Shown here one piece after another: positions 27,460 through 37,738 of a stretch of DNA of 64,000 bases. The notes under the pieces are model-generated. The model was not told the DNA's origin and did no database searches. It saw only the letters and a list, made by a program, of their open reading frames with translations. Numbering within the stretch: position 1 is the stretch's first letter; each line of letters opens with the position of its first letter. The DNA is from Phormidium tenue FACHB-1052 (GTDB lineage: Bacteria > Cyanobacteriota > Cyanobacteriia > Phormidesmidales > Phormidesmidaceae): NCBI RefSeq assembly GCF_014696675.1, contig NZ_JACJQN010000004.1:186001-250000 (forward strand), given 5' to 3'. The position numbers were made by a program, and so were the translations under genes.

Positions 27460-28590
27460 CTACCCCCGCGCAGCTAATTCCTCTAGGGCAGCGGCTTCTA
27501 GGCGGCTGACGGTCTCCGGTGGCAGACCCAGCAAGTTCAGCAATTTTTGGTAGACCACTGCCTCGGTCTGGTTGATCTGATTCGAGCTAATCACTTCGTA
27601 GCTGAGCATGAGGGCTTCTTCGCGCTGGGCCTGGGTGGTGAGCTGAGGTACCAGCTCTTCTAGGGGAATCTCGGTGGCCAGCAGGTTCTTCAAATCGCTC
27701 CGCAGCTCGGCCTGCTCTTCGGGGGCATGGGCAAACTTGCGGCTGAGGCGATCGAGAATTACGGCCTGCTGCACGTCGGCAAAGTTGTCGTCGGCCCAGG
27801 CCATGGTGGCGGCAATGCGCAGCAGCAGCATTTGCTCGGGGGTGAGGCCGGTTTCTTTGCCCAGGTAGACCTCAATCACCTTGGGGTCGGTCTGTACCTG
27901 GTCCATCGTGCCTTCAAAGAGAACGCTGCCCTGGTGCAGCACGGTGACCTGGCGGGCGATCTGGCGCACAAACTCCATGTCGTGCTCAATCACCACAATG
28001 GAGTGGCTCTCAGCTAGCGACATCAGCAGTTTGCCGGTCTGCTCGGTTTCTTCGTCGGTGAGGCCCGCCACTGGCTCATCCACCAGCAGCAGATCGGGCG
28101 ACTGGGCCACCAGCATGCCGATTTCAAGCCACTGCTTTTCGCCGTGGGAGAGCAGCGCGGCAGGGATGTCAGCTTTGTGGTCGAGGCCAATAGTTTCGAG
28201 CAGGCCACCCACGGTGCGCTTTTCAGCGGGCGGGGCCTTTTTGAACAGCGTGGAGAAGACGTTTTTGTGGCGATTGCAGGAGAGATCGAGGTTTTCGCGG
28301 GGGGTGAGGTTGAGGTAGACGCGGGGAGTTTGAAACTTGCGCCCAATGCCCAGGCGGGAGATCTCATGCTCTTTATATTTGCGCAGGTCTTGACCCTTAA
28401 AGTAGGCCGCGCCCTCGGTGGGTTTGGTTTTGCCGCTGATCACGTCTAGGAAGGTGGTTTTGCCCGCGCCGTTGGGGCCAATAATCACCCGCAGTTCGCC
28501 CTCATCCATGCTGAAGTTGAGGTTGTTGATGGCCTTAAACCCATCGAAACTGACGGTGACATCTTTAATTTCTAAGACTTTGGTGCTCAT
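27460..28590 (-). CDS. urtD: Urea ABC transporter ATPase UrtD with extra C-terminal TerB-like domain
   Basis: 376 residues from ATG at 28590 (MSTKVLEIKDVTVSFDG); a start 17 codons upstream would add only a Pro/His-rich stretch. Residues 1-about 246 are a full LivG-like ATPase: Walker A GPNGAGKT, LSHGEKQ signature, Walker B LLLVDEPVAGL, H-loop VVIEHD. Beyond it lie about 130 residues that LivG/UrtD ATPases do not need: LTPEQMLLLRIAATMAWADD, a second helical half with LSYEVISSNQINQTEAVVYQ and a LGLPPETV end, the two-fold helical pattern of TerB-like domains. The fusion is unbroken, so the domain is translated with the ATPase. Its role is unknown. Confidence 0.9.
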   Translation of the reverse strand: MSTKVLEIKDVTVSFDGFKAINNLNFSMDEGELRVIIGPNGAGKTTFLDVISGKTKPTEGAAYFKGQDLRKYKEHEISRLGIGRKFQTPRVYLNLTPRENLDLSCNRHKNVFSTLFKKAPPAEKRTVGGLLETIGLDHKADIPAALLSHGEKQWLEIGMLVAQSPDLLLVDEPVAGLTDEETEQTGKLLMSLAESHSIVVIEHDMEFVRQIARQVTVLHQGSVLFEGTMDQVQTDPKVIEVYLGKETGLTPEQMLLLRIAATMAWADDNFADVQQAVILDRLSRKFAHAPEEQAELRSDLKNLLATEIPLEELVPQLTTQAQREEALMLSYEVISSNQINQTEAVVYQKLLNLLGLPPETVSRLEAAALEELAARG

Positions 28591-28618
28591 TGTGGGTGGA
28601 TGGGTGGGGGGTGAATGG

Positions 28619-28760
28619 GTAGGGTGGGCACTGCCCACCATTGATCTGTGGCGCTGATCGAGGCTTTTGCAGAGTTAGGTGAGCAATGCCCCAGTAAGGA
28701 GTTATTGCCTGAGCTAGGCTAGGGAAACCCTAATTACAATGGGGGCAATGCCCACCCTAC
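28619..28760. repeat. GGGTGGGCA inverted repeat between urtC and urtD
   Basis: GTAGGGTGGGCACTGCCCACC at 28619-28639 and its near-complement GGGGGCAATGCCCACCCTAC at 28741-28760 face each other about 100 bases apart. Each unit is itself partly palindromic. The spacer is the urtC-urtD intergenic region. The motif is a widely dispersed cyanobacterial repeat type. Confidence 0.6.
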
Positions 28761-28771
28761 TTTTCAGCAGA

Positions 28772-29944
28772 CTACTTTTCGGCAAACTCGGGGACAGCTT
28801 CAACTACCGAGTCGCTATCGCTGGCGTAGGGCACATCCGTAGGGGTGAGGCCCAGAGCTAAGCTAACCATAGGGCCAAACTGGCGACGACCCCAGCCAAT
28901 AATGCCGTCGGGCAGTGCCGTCACCACAATCAGGAACAGCGCCCCCTGGAAGAACAGCCATACGTCGGGGAAGCGCTCGCTGAGCAAACTGCGGGCCATG
29001 TTCACCAGCACGGCACCCAGCACAGCACCTACCAAAGTGGCACGCCCACCCACGGCAACCCAGATCACCATCTCGATGGAGAAGGCGATATCCATCACCT
29101 GGGGCGAGATAATGCCAGATTGAACCGTGTAGAGGGCACCGGCAATACCGGCGATCGCCCCGGAGACCGCAAACACCAGCACCTTAAACGCCGTCGGGTC
29201 ATAGCCCGAAAAGCGCACCCGGTTTTCGTCGTCGCGAATGGCCACTAGCATGCGGCCAAAGCGCCCGCTGGTGAGCCAGCGGCAGAGGGCGTACATGGCA
29301 ATCAGCGCAATGACGGTGCTGATGTAAAAGAACATCCGCATGCCGTCGCTGCCCACCTGCTGATTCATAAACACCGAGGTGGAAGTTTTTAGACCGTTGG
29401 TGCCGTTGATCAGCTTTTGCTGACCATTGAACAGGTTAAAAAACACCACCAGGGCCGCCTGGGTCAAAATTGAGAAGTAGACCCCGCGAATGCGGTTGCG
29501 GAACACCAGGTAGCCCAGCAACCCCGCCACGATCGCCGGGATGGTAAAAATCGCCAGCAGCGTGAACGGCAGCGAGTTGAACGGCTGCCAAAACCAGGGC
29601 AGCTCCGTCACCCCGTAGAGACCAAAGAACTCCGGCAGTTGCCCCTCGCCCAGGGTGTTTAACTCCAGGTACATGGCAAAGGCATAGCCCCCCAGGCCAA
29701 AGAAGATGCCGTGGCCCAGGCTGAGCAAGCCCGTGAAGCCCCAGATTAAGTCGATGCCCAGGGCCACAATGCCGAGGGCCAAAAAGCGCCCCAGCAGATT
29801 GAGCCGAAAGCCCGTCAGCAGCATTGGCATGATTAGAATCAGGATCAGGGCGATCGCAATCACCGCGATCGCCTCAATCATAAACTTGCGCTTTTGGCTG
29901 GCCTTGGCGGCGCGGCGCGGTTGAACGGCCATATCTGTAGTCAT
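28772..29944 (-). CDS. urtC: Urea ABC transporter permease UrtC
   Basis: 390 residues, LivM-like permease with about ten membrane helices and a basic cytosolic N-terminus (QPRRAAKASQKRK). Family segments GHGIFFGLGGYAFAMYL, IRDDENRVRFSGYDP (the cytosolic ATPase-coupling loop) and AVGGRATLVGAVLGA are present. It follows urtB after four bases. Confidence 0.95.
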   Translation of the reverse strand: MTTDMAVQPRRAAKASQKRKFMIEAIAVIAIALILILIMPMLLTGFRLNLLGRFLALGIVALGIDLIWGFTGLLSLGHGIFFGLGGYAFAMYLELNTLGEGQLPEFFGLYGVTELPWFWQPFNSLPFTLLAIFTIPAIVAGLLGYLVFRNRIRGVYFSILTQAALVVFFNLFNGQQKLINGTNGLKTSTSVFMNQQVGSDGMRMFFYISTVIALIAMYALCRWLTSGRFGRMLVAIRDDENRVRFSGYDPTAFKVLVFAVSGAIAGIAGALYTVQSGIISPQVMDIAFSIEMVIWVAVGGRATLVGAVLGAVLVNMARSLLSERFPDVWLFFQGALFLIVVTALPDGIIGWGRRQFGPMVSLALGLTPTDVPYASDSDSVVEAVPEFAEK

Positions 29945-29948
29945 CGCC

Positions 29949-31121
29949 CTATAGCTCCACCGAACGACCCTTCGGCGGGAACAGCCCAGCGGGCCGCACC
30001 TGCAAGAAGGCGATAATCAACGCAAACACCATCACCTTGGCCATACTGGTTGTGGCAAAGAACGTAAAGAAGTCAATCGCAGGCTGAAAGAATCCAGTAG
30101 GCGGCAACAGCAGCGCCATCGTACCCGACCCCACCAGGTAGGTCGTGATGCCAATCACGAGCGCCGCCACAATGCTGCCTACCAGCTTGCCGACCCCGCC
30201 AACGACTACCACCATGAAGGCATCAACGATGTAGTTTGCCCCCAGGTTAGGCCCCACCGAACCCAGCAGGGTCACCGCGCACCCAGCGATTCCCGCCAGT
30301 CCAGACCCCAGCGCAAACGTAATCGCATCCACCTGCCCGGTGGGAATGCCCAAGCAGGCGCTCATGCCTCGGTTCTGGGTCACAGAGCGAATTCGCAGCC
30401 CCCAGGCCGTGCCGTTGAGAAACCAGTAAACCGCCACCAGGCAAAGAATGGTGAGCACAATAATGAACAGTCGCGCCGAGGGAAATTGCAGCGAGTTGCC
30501 CAGGGTAATGCCCCCCCGCAGCCAGCTGGGCGGCGTGACATCCACGTTGCGGGTGCTAAACCAGGGCCGTGAGAAGGCTGCACTGCCAGCGTTGCCAATC
30601 AAAATCCAGGCCAGCACTGCGATCGCCGCCGACAGCCCCAAAAACACCGGGTTGGCCCAAGATTGAATGCGCTCCCAGTCGGTGTAGCGGGTCAGCACCC
30701 AGCGACCGACTAAGAACAACACCGCAAAAATGCCCAAGCCAATCACCATCGGCAGGCTGACGCTGCGGATGAACTGAATCAAAATCAGGCTCACCCCCCA
30801 GGTGGCCAGCAGCGTTTCTAAAGGACGCCCATAGAGATAGCGAATTACCGTTCGTTCTAGCAGCAAGCCCAACAAAGCGGCCACCAAAAATGCCAGAGGC
30901 AGGGCCGCAAAAATGTATAGATCAGGAGCAATCCCCCCAATGCTTTTGGCCACATTTTGCACCACAAAGGTGGTGTAAGCCCCAAACATCATCAGTTCGC
31001 CGTGGGCCAGATTGATGACCCCCATCAAGCCAAATACAATGGCTAAACCCAACGCCACAATCAATAGCACCGCACCAATGCTAATGCCATTAAAAAGGCC
31101 ACCAATTAAGCCTTCCAACAC
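29949..31121 (-). CDS. urtB: Urea ABC transporter permease UrtB
   Basis: 390 residues, LivH-like permease. Motifs: GLMGVINLAHGELMMFGAY near the N-terminus, the coupling loop region VTQNRGMSACLGI, and VVVVGGVGKLVGSIVAA. About nine membrane helices. The extracytoplasmic insert between helices (about 170-210) is as usual for UrtB. Separated from urtA by about 400 bases, so internal processing or a second promoter is likely. Confidence 0.95.
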   Translation of the reverse strand: MLEGLIGGLFNGISIGAVLLIVALGLAIVFGLMGVINLAHGELMMFGAYTTFVVQNVAKSIGGIAPDLYIFAALPLAFLVAALLGLLLERTVIRYLYGRPLETLLATWGVSLILIQFIRSVSLPMVIGLGIFAVLFLVGRWVLTRYTDWERIQSWANPVFLGLSAAIAVLAWILIGNAGSAAFSRPWFSTRNVDVTPPSWLRGGITLGNSLQFPSARLFIIVLTILCLVAVYWFLNGTAWGLRIRSVTQNRGMSACLGIPTGQVDAITFALGSGLAGIAGCAVTLLGSVGPNLGANYIVDAFMVVVVGGVGKLVGSIVAALVIGITTYLVGSGTMALLLPPTGFFQPAIDFFTFFATTSMAKVMVFALIIAFLQVRPAGLFPPKGRSVEL

Positions 31122-31522
31122 AGCCTTTACCGATTTAAGAACAACGCGCTACTTAACAAATGTTAACTGGCCTGTCACAAGAACCAGGCACAATCTTAGT
31201 GGAATACTAATGCGCCCCATATAGAAGAAATGTTCACCCTCTACAGTTTTTGCCTGTTTAAAGTATTGATCTCTAACCCATTACGTGGGACTATTCTTCA
31301 CTTTATCTTTTTGAAAAATTAACTTGACAAAAAATCTTGACTACGACAGAAATCCCGAAATTCTAAGTTGAGAGATTTCGCTCTCTATTCCCTCAGCAAA
31401 CGGCAAGAGTAGGTGCTTATCTAAAAATTTGACCGACCCTATACGAGGAGCGGGGATACAGCTTGCTGCACCCCCGCCAAACTACCGTTCGACAGTGCCG
31501 CGATCGCAGCTACAGCCTAGCC
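31122..31522. promoter_or_regulatory. urtA-urtB intergenic region with stem-loop
   Basis: About 400 bases, AT-rich in the middle. Just after the urtA stop lies a strong imperfect hairpin at 31450-31477 (GCGGGG...CCCCGC plus an inner CAGC/GCTG arm), without a T-run. Such structures after binding-protein genes often protect the upstream mRNA and lower downstream expression. No GTA-N8-TAC NtcA box was found in it. Confidence 0.45.
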
Positions 31523-32827
31523 CTAGATCTTAAACTTGCCGCCCTTAGCGGTATCAGACCAGTCGCAGGCAAAGCCAATGGTATCGGGCACAAACTGGTT
31601 CCAGGGTTCAGGATCAACGGGGCCATCGGTTTCCCAAACGATGTCAAACATACCGTCGTCCATGATTTCCCCAAGGCGCACCGTTTTAGAGAGGTGATGG
31701 TTGGCGTTCATGGTCACGGGGCCTTCGGGGGCCGCCATTTCCTGGCCGTAAGCGGCTGCCCGCACCTCAGGAATATCAAAGGTGCCAGCCGCTTCTACCG
31801 CCTGCTTCCACAGATAGACCATGATATAGGCGGCTTCCATCGGGTCGTTGGTTACCCGATCGTCGCCAAACTCGGCCTTGAAGTCGGCGACCCACTTTTC
31901 GTTTTCGGGGGTTTCCACGGTTTGGAAGTAGTTCCACGAAGCCAGGTGACCCACCAGAAACTCGGGGCCAATCTGACGGACTTCTTCTTCGGCCACGCTC
32001 ACTGACATCACCGGATAGAGGTCTGGCCCCATGCCCGCGCCCTGGAGCTGCTTAAAGAAGGCCACGTTGCTGTCACCGTTGAGGCTGTTGAAAATCACGC
32101 CGCCGTCGGGCATGTTGGCCTTAATTTTGGTGATGATCGGGGTGACTTCGGTGTTGCCCAGGGGCAGGTAGTCTTCACCCAGGGTGTTGCCGCCCTTGGC
32201 CTTTAGCTGTTCTTTGATGATGGTGTTGGCGGTGCGGGGGAAGACGTAGTCAGACCCCACCAAGAAGAAGTCTTTGCCCTTATTCTCAAGCAGCCAGTCT
32301 ACCGCCGGTTCAATCTGCTGGTTGGGAGCAGCTCCAGTGTAGAAGATATTCTTGGAGCACTCTTGGCCCTCGTACTGCACGGGGTACCACAGCATGTGGT
32401 CTTTTGACTCGAATACGGGCAGCACGGCCTTGCGGCTAGCGGAAGTCCAGCAGCCAAACACAACGGCTACCTGGTCGTCGTCGATCAGCTTTTCAGCCTT
32501 AGAAGCGAAGGTAGGCCAGTCAGACGCGCCATCTTCGGTGATGGCTTCAATTTGCCGACCTAAGACACCACCAGCCTCGTTGATTTCTTTAATAGCCAGC
32601 ATCTCAGCGTCAACCACAGTGGTTTCACTGATGGCCATGGTGCCGCTGAGGGAGTGAAGAATGCCTACCTTGATGGTTTCGCCATCGGCGGCGGCAGTGT
32701 CGGTGCCCGTATCGGTGGAACCGGCATCAGTGGTGGTGCTGCCGCCACAGGCTTTGAGCAGCATAGAGGTGCCCAGGGTCGCAGACCCGTACACCAAAAA
32801 CTTACGTCGATTAAATCGAGTTACCAT
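31523..32827 (-). CDS. urtA: Urea ABC transporter substrate-binding protein UrtA
   Basis: 434 residues. The N-terminus has a twin-arginine signal ([19 protein letters not shown]) joined to a lipobox (LLKAC), so the mature protein is probably a Tat-exported lipoprotein starting at Cys27, followed by a Thr/Asp-rich linker. The type I periplasmic-binding domain ([20 protein letters not shown] onward) is full length. Binds urea in the periplasm and hands it to UrtBC. Confidence 0.95.
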   Translation of the reverse strand: MVTRFNRRKFLVYGSATLGTSMLLKACGGSTTTDAGSTDTGTDTAAADGETIKVGILHSLSGTMAISETTVVDAEMLAIKEINEAGGVLGRQIEAITEDGASDWPTFASKAEKLIDDDQVAVVFGCWTSASRKAVLPVFESKDHMLWYPVQYEGQECSKNIFYTGAAPNQQIEPAVDWLLENKGKDFFLVGSDYVFPRTANTIIKEQLKAKGGNTLGEDYLPLGNTEVTPIITKIKANMPDGGVIFNSLNGDSNVAFFKQLQGAGMGPDLYPVMSVSVAEEEVRQIGPEFLVGHLASWNYFQTVETPENEKWVADFKAEFGDDRVTNDPMEAAYIMVYLWKQAVEAAGTFDIPEVRAAAYGQEMAAPEGPVTMNANHHLSKTVRLGEIMDDGMFDIVWETDGPVDPEPWNQFVPDTIGFACDWSDTAKGGKFKI

Positions 32828-33091
32828 TCAACCTCGCTCCTGACTCTGTAAGGGAAGACTTGTCTGATCGAGAAATCACGTAGACCGTCAGAGTGGATAT
32901 TAGGAGGTGTGATTGGCAGTAAATGTAGCGTGAGACACCAAAAGCCCCAACTTCTTTGTAACGTTTCTGAGACACGTGGCCTAGAGTGACCTCTCCCTAA
33001 AGGCTGATTTTGGGCGATCGCCGCAGATATAACGACCTGTGGCCCCAACCAAGGCTTTAGCCAAGCTTTGTATTGAGCCCTCAACCTGGCT
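32828..33091. promoter_or_regulatory. Region upstream of urtA
   Basis: About 260 bases between ureG and urtA, both on the minus strand; the urt promoter should be here. In cyanobacteria urt genes are often under NtcA (GTA-N8-TAC). I found no exact copy, only half-site-like GTA...CAC arrangements, so regulation is unresolved. Confidence 0.3.
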
Positions 33092-33718
33092 TCAGCTCAG
33101 GCCTGATGGCACCGGTTCAGCCACCGCGTGGTAGCGAATAAAGTCGATAATGGTGGTCAAACCTGCCTGGGTTTTGAGGTTGGTGAAGCCGAAGGGGCGA
33201 TCGCCCCGCATCTTGAGCGCATCCCGCTCCATCACCTCTAGGCTGGCCCCCACCATGGGAGCCAGGTCAATTTTGTTGATCACCAAAAAGTCTGATTTAG
33301 TGATCCCCGGCCCGCCCTTGCGGGGGATTTTGTCTCCGGCGGCTACGTCGATCACGTAGAGGGTCAAATCGACCAGTTCGGGACTAAAGGTACTGGCCAG
33401 GTTGTCGCCACCGCTTTCCACAAACACCAAATCGAGGGGATTGAACCGGGCTTCGAGATCTTCGATCGCCACCAGGTTCATGGAGGCATCTTCGCGGATG
33501 GCGGTGTGGGGGCAGCCGCCAGTCTCGACCCCGACGATGCGATCGGGGCTGAGCGCCTGGCTACGCACCAAAAACTGGGCGTCTTCCTGGGTGTAGATGT
33601 CGTTGGTGACGACCGCAATGGAATAGCGATCGCGCAGCGCCTTGCACAGGCTATCCACCAGGGCCGTCTTGCCCGAGCCCACCGGGCCTGCCACACCAAC
33701 GCGAAAGGGAGTCGCCAT
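33092..33718 (-). CDS. ureG: Urease accessory GTPase UreG
   Basis: GTPase that helps insert nickel into urease. 208 residues with P-loop [10 protein letters not shown] (11-20), the metal-linked Cys-Pro-His motif ([15 protein letters not shown]), Switch segment [17 protein letters not shown] and base-recognition NKIDLAP. No urease structural gene is in the window, but ureG directly precedes the urea importer on the same strand, a sensible functional pairing. Confidence 0.96.
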   Translation of the reverse strand: MATPFRVGVAGPVGSGKTALVDSLCKALRDRYSIAVVTNDIYTQEDAQFLVRSQALSPDRIVGVETGGCPHTAIREDASMNLVAIEDLEARFNPLDLVFVESGGDNLASTFSPELVDLTLYVIDVAAGDKIPRKGGPGITKSDFLVINKIDLAPMVGASLEVMERDALKMRGDRPFGFTNLKTQAGLTTIIDFIRYHAVAEPVPSGLS

Positions 33719-33784
33719 GTACGCTTAAGCCAACATTAGAATGCTTGGTATCTTACATCGCTCGTCGGACGTTCTGGTAGCAGC

Positions 33785-33816
33785 AAAAAATCCCAGTGCT
33801 GCTAAGGCCCTGGGAT
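33785..33816 (-). terminator. Rho-independent terminator after hemA
   Basis: ATCCCAG/CTGGGAT arms around a 13-base loop with TTTTTT following on the minus strand, about 40 bases downstream of the hemA stop. Confidence 0.85.
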
Positions 33817-33853
33817 ATGAGTTAGCTGACACTGGAAACTCGATTGCTAAACG

Positions 33854-35146
33854 CTAGCTGTACTTCTCGTTGGAAGTGGTCTCTAGGTCAAACAGCACCT
33901 GTAGGGTCTGCATGGCGCGCTTGCGAGCTTCAATGTCTCGCTGGGCGCGTAGCTGCACCATAGGGTCGTGGAGGATTTTGTTGACGATGCCCCGAGTCAG
34001 CGCCTCGATCACTTCCTGGTGCTTTTCGGCGAACTCACTGCCCAAGCGCGACAGAGCCTTCTCTAGCTCCTGCTCACGGATGGTCTCAACCTTGCTGCGC
34101 AGGCTGCTGATCGTACCCACAGTGTCGAGGGAACGCCACCAGTCCATAAAACTCTCCACCTCTTGGTCGAGCAGCACCTGGGCCTCCATAGCCATACGGC
34201 GGCGGCTGGCCTGGTTTTGGGCCACTACGGCCTTCAGATCATCGACGTTAAAGGCATGGACATTGTCCAGCTCGTTAGCGTTGGTGTGAACGTTGAGGGG
34301 CACCGAGATGTCGAACACCATCAGGGTGCGATTGTTGACCAACGGAGCCAGATTGTCGCGATCCAGAATTGGCTCAGTGGCCGAAGTACAGGTAAACACC
34401 ACATCACAGGCTTCCACCGTCTCCAGCATCAGGTCGAGGGTGCCAGTGCAAATGTTGGCATCGGGGAACTGCTTGGCCAGCTCGTTGGCGCGATCGATGG
34501 TGCGGTTGAGAATGGTGATGGTGCAGGCGGAGTCTTTAGAAACTAGGTGCTGCACCAGCAGGCGAGCCATCTTGCCCGCGCCCAGAATGCTAATGTGGCA
34601 GCTGTTCAGATGGGGCACCTTCATGCGGGCCAGCTCTACCGCCGCCGAGCTAATAGAGACGGCCCCAGTGCCAATGCTGGTCTCGCTGCGCACCCGCTTG
34701 CCAGCGGTGAGGGATTGCTTCAGCAGGCGGTCTAGCACCCGGCCAATGCTCTTGTGCTGCTGGGCTAGCTGGTGGGCGTGCTTCACCTGGGCGAGAATTT
34801 GCCCTTCACCCAGCACCAGGCTGTCGAGGCCCGCGGCCACCCGCATTAAGTGGTTGACAGCATCTTGATGCAGCAGGATGAACAGGTGCTGGCGCAGCTC
34901 GTGGAGGGGCAAACCGCTGTGCTCGGAGAGAAACTGAGTTACTTCACGAATGCCCTGCTCGGTTTCCTCGGTCACGATGTGGATTTCGAGCCGGTTGCAG
35001 GTGCTGAGGATGGAGACTTCGTCGATGTGGGGACAGTGGGTGAGATGGGCGATCGCGTCACCTGTCTGAGCCGTCGGAATGCTAAGTTTTTCGCGAATTT
35101 GCACCGGGGCGGTTTTGTGGCTCAGGCCAATTACGGCGATATTCAT
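33854..35146 (-). CDS. hemA: Glutamyl-tRNA reductase
   Basis: First committed step of C5 tetrapyrrole (chlorophyll, haem, bilin) synthesis: reduces Glu-tRNA to glutamate-1-semialdehyde with NADPH. 430 residues. Active-site Cys50 is in [26 protein letters not shown] and the NADPH-domain ILGAGKMA are present. The C-terminal dimerisation helix is complete. Monocistronic, bounded by a terminator. Confidence 0.96.
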   Translation of the reverse strand: MNIAVIGLSHKTAPVQIREKLSIPTAQTGDAIAHLTHCPHIDEVSILSTCNRLEIHIVTEETEQGIREVTQFLSEHSGLPLHELRQHLFILLHQDAVNHLMRVAAGLDSLVLGEGQILAQVKHAHQLAQQHKSIGRVLDRLLKQSLTAGKRVRSETSIGTGAVSISSAAVELARMKVPHLNSCHISILGAGKMARLLVQHLVSKDSACTITILNRTIDRANELAKQFPDANICTGTLDLMLETVEACDVVFTCTSATEPILDRDNLAPLVNNRTLMVFDISVPLNVHTNANELDNVHAFNVDDLKAVVAQNQASRRRMAMEAQVLLDQEVESFMDWWRSLDTVGTISSLRSKVETIREQELEKALSRLGSEFAEKHQEVIEALTRGIVNKILHDPMVQLRAQRDIEARKRAMQTLQVLFDLETTSNEKYS

Positions 35147-35532
35147 TCTTCCTCCACGCGTTTAGTAGTCACCTAATTTTATGGTGTTGACAGATCCTTC
35201 GGGGGAGCCTGGTCGCCTGTAAATGGCCGCCCCAAGGTTGCTGCATACACAATTGCCAATATGTTCGAACTTAGAGATAAACAGGACTCGACTCAAGGAA
35301 ACTCAACAAAAGTCCATCAAAAACTGTGAACAAGGCCAAAAAAAGAGATGCGAGGATCCCGCATCTCTAGGCTAACGAATTTAACCCGTACTCTAAGACG
35401 CTTTCTGCGCCCGTCGGTGTTTATTTGCCAGGACTAGCCCCCCAGAGGTGTGCTGTCTAGGGCAACCTCATTTACCCTCCTTGAAGGAGGTAAGGGGGGA
35501 TCACATCAAGCATCTGCCAGGTCTATGAGCAC
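35147..35532. other. glpX 3' region and hemA upstream region
   Basis: About 390 bases. Next to glpX it holds TTACCCTCC...GGAGGTAA, a short palindrome near 35470-35492, and further on the terminator described separately. The part close to hemA presumably contains its promoter. No RNA gene recognised. Confidence 0.35.
35338..35368 (-). terminator. Rho-independent terminator after glpX
   Basis: AGAGATGCG and CGCATCTCT form a perfect 9-bp stem with a 7-base loop and are followed on the minus strand by seven T. It lies about 165 bases past the glpX stop and insulates hemA. Confidence 0.9.
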
Positions 35533-36570
35533 CTAGTGCAGTTGGAGAGCCTTGGGCTGGTCAACCATGTGGATGGTGTCCACAAAGCGAGCGGTCTTGG
35601 ACTGGCTAGAGATTACCAACGACTGGGTTCGCATGCCGCCATGGAAGAAGCGCACCCCTTCCATCAGTTCGCCGGGGGTGATGCCGGTAGCAGCAAACAG
35701 CACGGTTTCACCTGAGGCCAGCTCGTGAGCATCGTAGACTTTGTCGATGTCGGTGATGCCCATTTCGTTGAGACGGGCAATATTGGCTTCCTTGCTTTCG
35801 CCAATCAAGCCGGTTTTGACTACCGCAGGGTCATAGATCAGCTGACCCTGGAAGTGGCCACCCAAACAGCGCATGGCCGCAGCACTAATCACCCCTTCAG
35901 GAGCCGCACCGATGCCCATCAGGGCGTGGGTATTGGTACCTGAGAAGGCACAGGAGATGGCCGCACCAACGTCGCCGTCAGCAATCAGCTTGACGCGGGC
36001 GCCGGCATCGCGGATTTCTTTGATCAGGTCGTTGTGGCGATCGCGCTTCATCACCACTACCACCAGCTCATCAATGCCGCGATCGAGGCACTCACCCAAA
36101 ATTTTCAAGTTTTCGGTAGCCGACTTGTTGATGTCAACCTTGCCCTTGGCCTGGGCCGGAGCCGCCAGCTTCTTCATGTAGAAGTCGGGCGCGGCGAACA
36201 GACCACCCTTCTCAGAAATTGCCAGCACGGCCATAGAGCCGTTTTGGCCGTAGGCAACCAAATTGGTGCCTTCGCAGGGGTCAACGGCAATGTCAATTTC
36301 CAGCAGTTCGTCGGGGTTGCAGAAATCGGTAGCGTTGGGCTGGGTGCAAATGCCCACTTCTTCACCGATGTAGAGCATTGGAGCATCGTCCCGCTCACCC
36401 TCGCCGATCACGATGCGACCGCGCATGTGAATTTTGTTCATGCGCTCCCGCATGGCTTCGACTGCCACCTGGTCAGCGATGTTTTTTTCGCCTTTGCCCA
36501 TCCAGCGGGCCGATGCGATCGCAGCCTGTTCGACAACCTCAATAATCTCAAGACCGAGGGTACTTTCCAC
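35533..36570 (-). CDS. glpX: Class II fructose-1,6-/sedoheptulose-1,7-bisphosphatase
   Basis: Calvin-cycle bisphosphatase of the GlpX family, which in cyanobacteria usually hydrolyses both FBP and SBP. 345 residues; [27 protein letters not shown], the metal-binding [12 protein letters not shown], and [19 protein letters not shown] are characteristic. No other Calvin gene is adjacent. Confidence 0.95.
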   Translation of the reverse strand: MESTLGLEIIEVVEQAAIASARWMGKGEKNIADQVAVEAMRERMNKIHMRGRIVIGEGERDDAPMLYIGEEVGICTQPNATDFCNPDELLEIDIAVDPCEGTNLVAYGQNGSMAVLAISEKGGLFAAPDFYMKKLAAPAQAKGKVDINKSATENLKILGECLDRGIDELVVVVMKRDRHNDLIKEIRDAGARVKLIADGDVGAAISCAFSGTNTHALMGIGAAPEGVISAAAMRCLGGHFQGQLIYDPAVVKTGLIGESKEANIARLNEMGITDIDKVYDAHELASGETVLFAATGITPGELMEGVRFFHGGMRTQSLVISSQSKTARFVDTIHMVDQPKALQLH

Positions 36571-36670
36571 GGGATCAATCCTCCAAACTGCCTATATTTA
36601 GTGGGTTTCGCGTTCCCCATCTCGATTTCCCAGTCTATCAGACGGTGGGATCAAGGCATAGGAAATTGTG

Positions 36671-37708
36671 CTATGGCACCGTATACTCCGACTCCACAGC
36701 CGGTAGCTCACCCTGCTGCACCAAAGCCTGGTGAATCATCGCCACAATCTCGGCGCGGGTAGCCGCCTGGGCTGGCTTGAGCTGATCGCGGTTGGGGTAG
36801 TTCACCACCAGGGCGTTTTCGGCGGCGGCAGCCACCTTGGGCCGAGCCCAAGCGGGCAGAGGGCCGAGGTCAACAAAGGCTTGCAGCGTTTGGTCTGGTG
36901 CGGGCGGGTCAGCCAGGCCCAGACCCGAGGCTAGGGAAACCAGCACCTCGTAGCGAGGTACCGCCTGATCGGGGCGAAAGTCGCCTTCGGGATAGCCGTT
37001 CATAAAGCCCTGGGAGATGGCGCTGTCGATCGCAGGAGCTGCCCAGTAGTTGCTGGGTACATCGACAAAATCTCGCACTGATCCCTCCCGGGGGACATCA
37101 CCAAAAGCCTGGCTGAGGAGGGCCGCTAGCTCAGCTCGGGTCAGGGGTTGATCCGGCTGAAAGCTACTCTCAGGAAAATCGGGCAAGTATCCGCCATCAA
37201 ACATGGGCTTGATGAAGGGGTAGGCCCAGTGGGTAGTCGGCACGTCAGAAATATCAAGGGGCTGAGTGGTACCGATGACCTCTGTGGAGGGGTCGCTCGG
37301 CACCTCAGTAGGATTAACTGGAACCACAACACCCGATGGGGATTCCCTGGGGACTACTGAGGTGCGCTGATCTTCAGGGCCAAAACTCGGTGGCCCAGCG
37401 GCGGGATCTTGCCGGGAGCGATCGCCTCGTTCAAAGGTGCGCGGTTCAAAATCTTCCTCCGTCCCCTCCGGTGCTGTCTGGGTGAGGGAAGACGGCTCCT
37501 CAACCCGACGCGACAGCAAGTCCGGATCGGCCAGTAGCCCCTGGCTGCGGGTTAAGCCCCACCATAGGATGGAGCCTATACCCAAGAAGGCCAGCACCAC
37601 CGCCAGCAGCTCATCAGGCTCAAGGGCACGACGCGCTTGGGGCGCAGTGTCGCTGACGCGGCGACTGGCATCAGACGGGTTGGGCGGGTCGGGGGGTAGA
37701 TTCACCAT
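36671..37708 (-). CDS. SLH-domain envelope protein
   Basis: 345 residues from ATG at 37708 (an upstream TTG would add seven residues). Soluble basic start, one membrane helix near 33-55 (ELLAVVLAFLGIGSILWWGL), a Pro/Ser/Glu-rich linker, then SLH repeats from about 170: PTTHWAYPFIKPMFDGGYLPDF, QPLTRAELAALLSQAF, VPSNYWAAPAIDSAISQGFMNGYPEGDF and RPDQAVPRYEVL. Such proteins bind the cell wall or outer membrane. It starts 30 bases after the clpC stop, so it may be cotranscribed. Confidence 0.9.
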   Translation of the reverse strand: MVNLPPDPPNPSDASRRVSDTAPQARRALEPDELLAVVLAFLGIGSILWWGLTRSQGLLADPDLLSRRVEEPSSLTQTAPEGTEEDFEPRTFERGDRSRQDPAAGPPSFGPEDQRTSVVPRESPSGVVVPVNPTEVPSDPSTEVIGTTQPLDISDVPTTHWAYPFIKPMFDGGYLPDFPESSFQPDQPLTRAELAALLSQAFGDVPREGSVRDFVDVPSNYWAAPAIDSAISQGFMNGYPEGDFRPDQAVPRYEVLVSLASGLGLADPPAPDQTLQAFVDLGPLPAWARPKVAAAAENALVVNYPNRDQLKPAQAATRAEIVAMIHQALVQQGELPAVESEYTVP

Positions 37709-37738
37709 GGTTCGGCAGGCTGGCAGCAACGTCCAGGG

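Noticed and set aside
28591-28641. Longer UrtD start at 28641
   Set aside because: The added residues are Pro/His/Thr-rich and overlap the dispersed GGGTGGGCA repeat.
32828-33091. NtcA box upstream of urtA
   Set aside because: No GTA-N8-TAC found; only half sites. NtcA control is likely from biology but not shown here.
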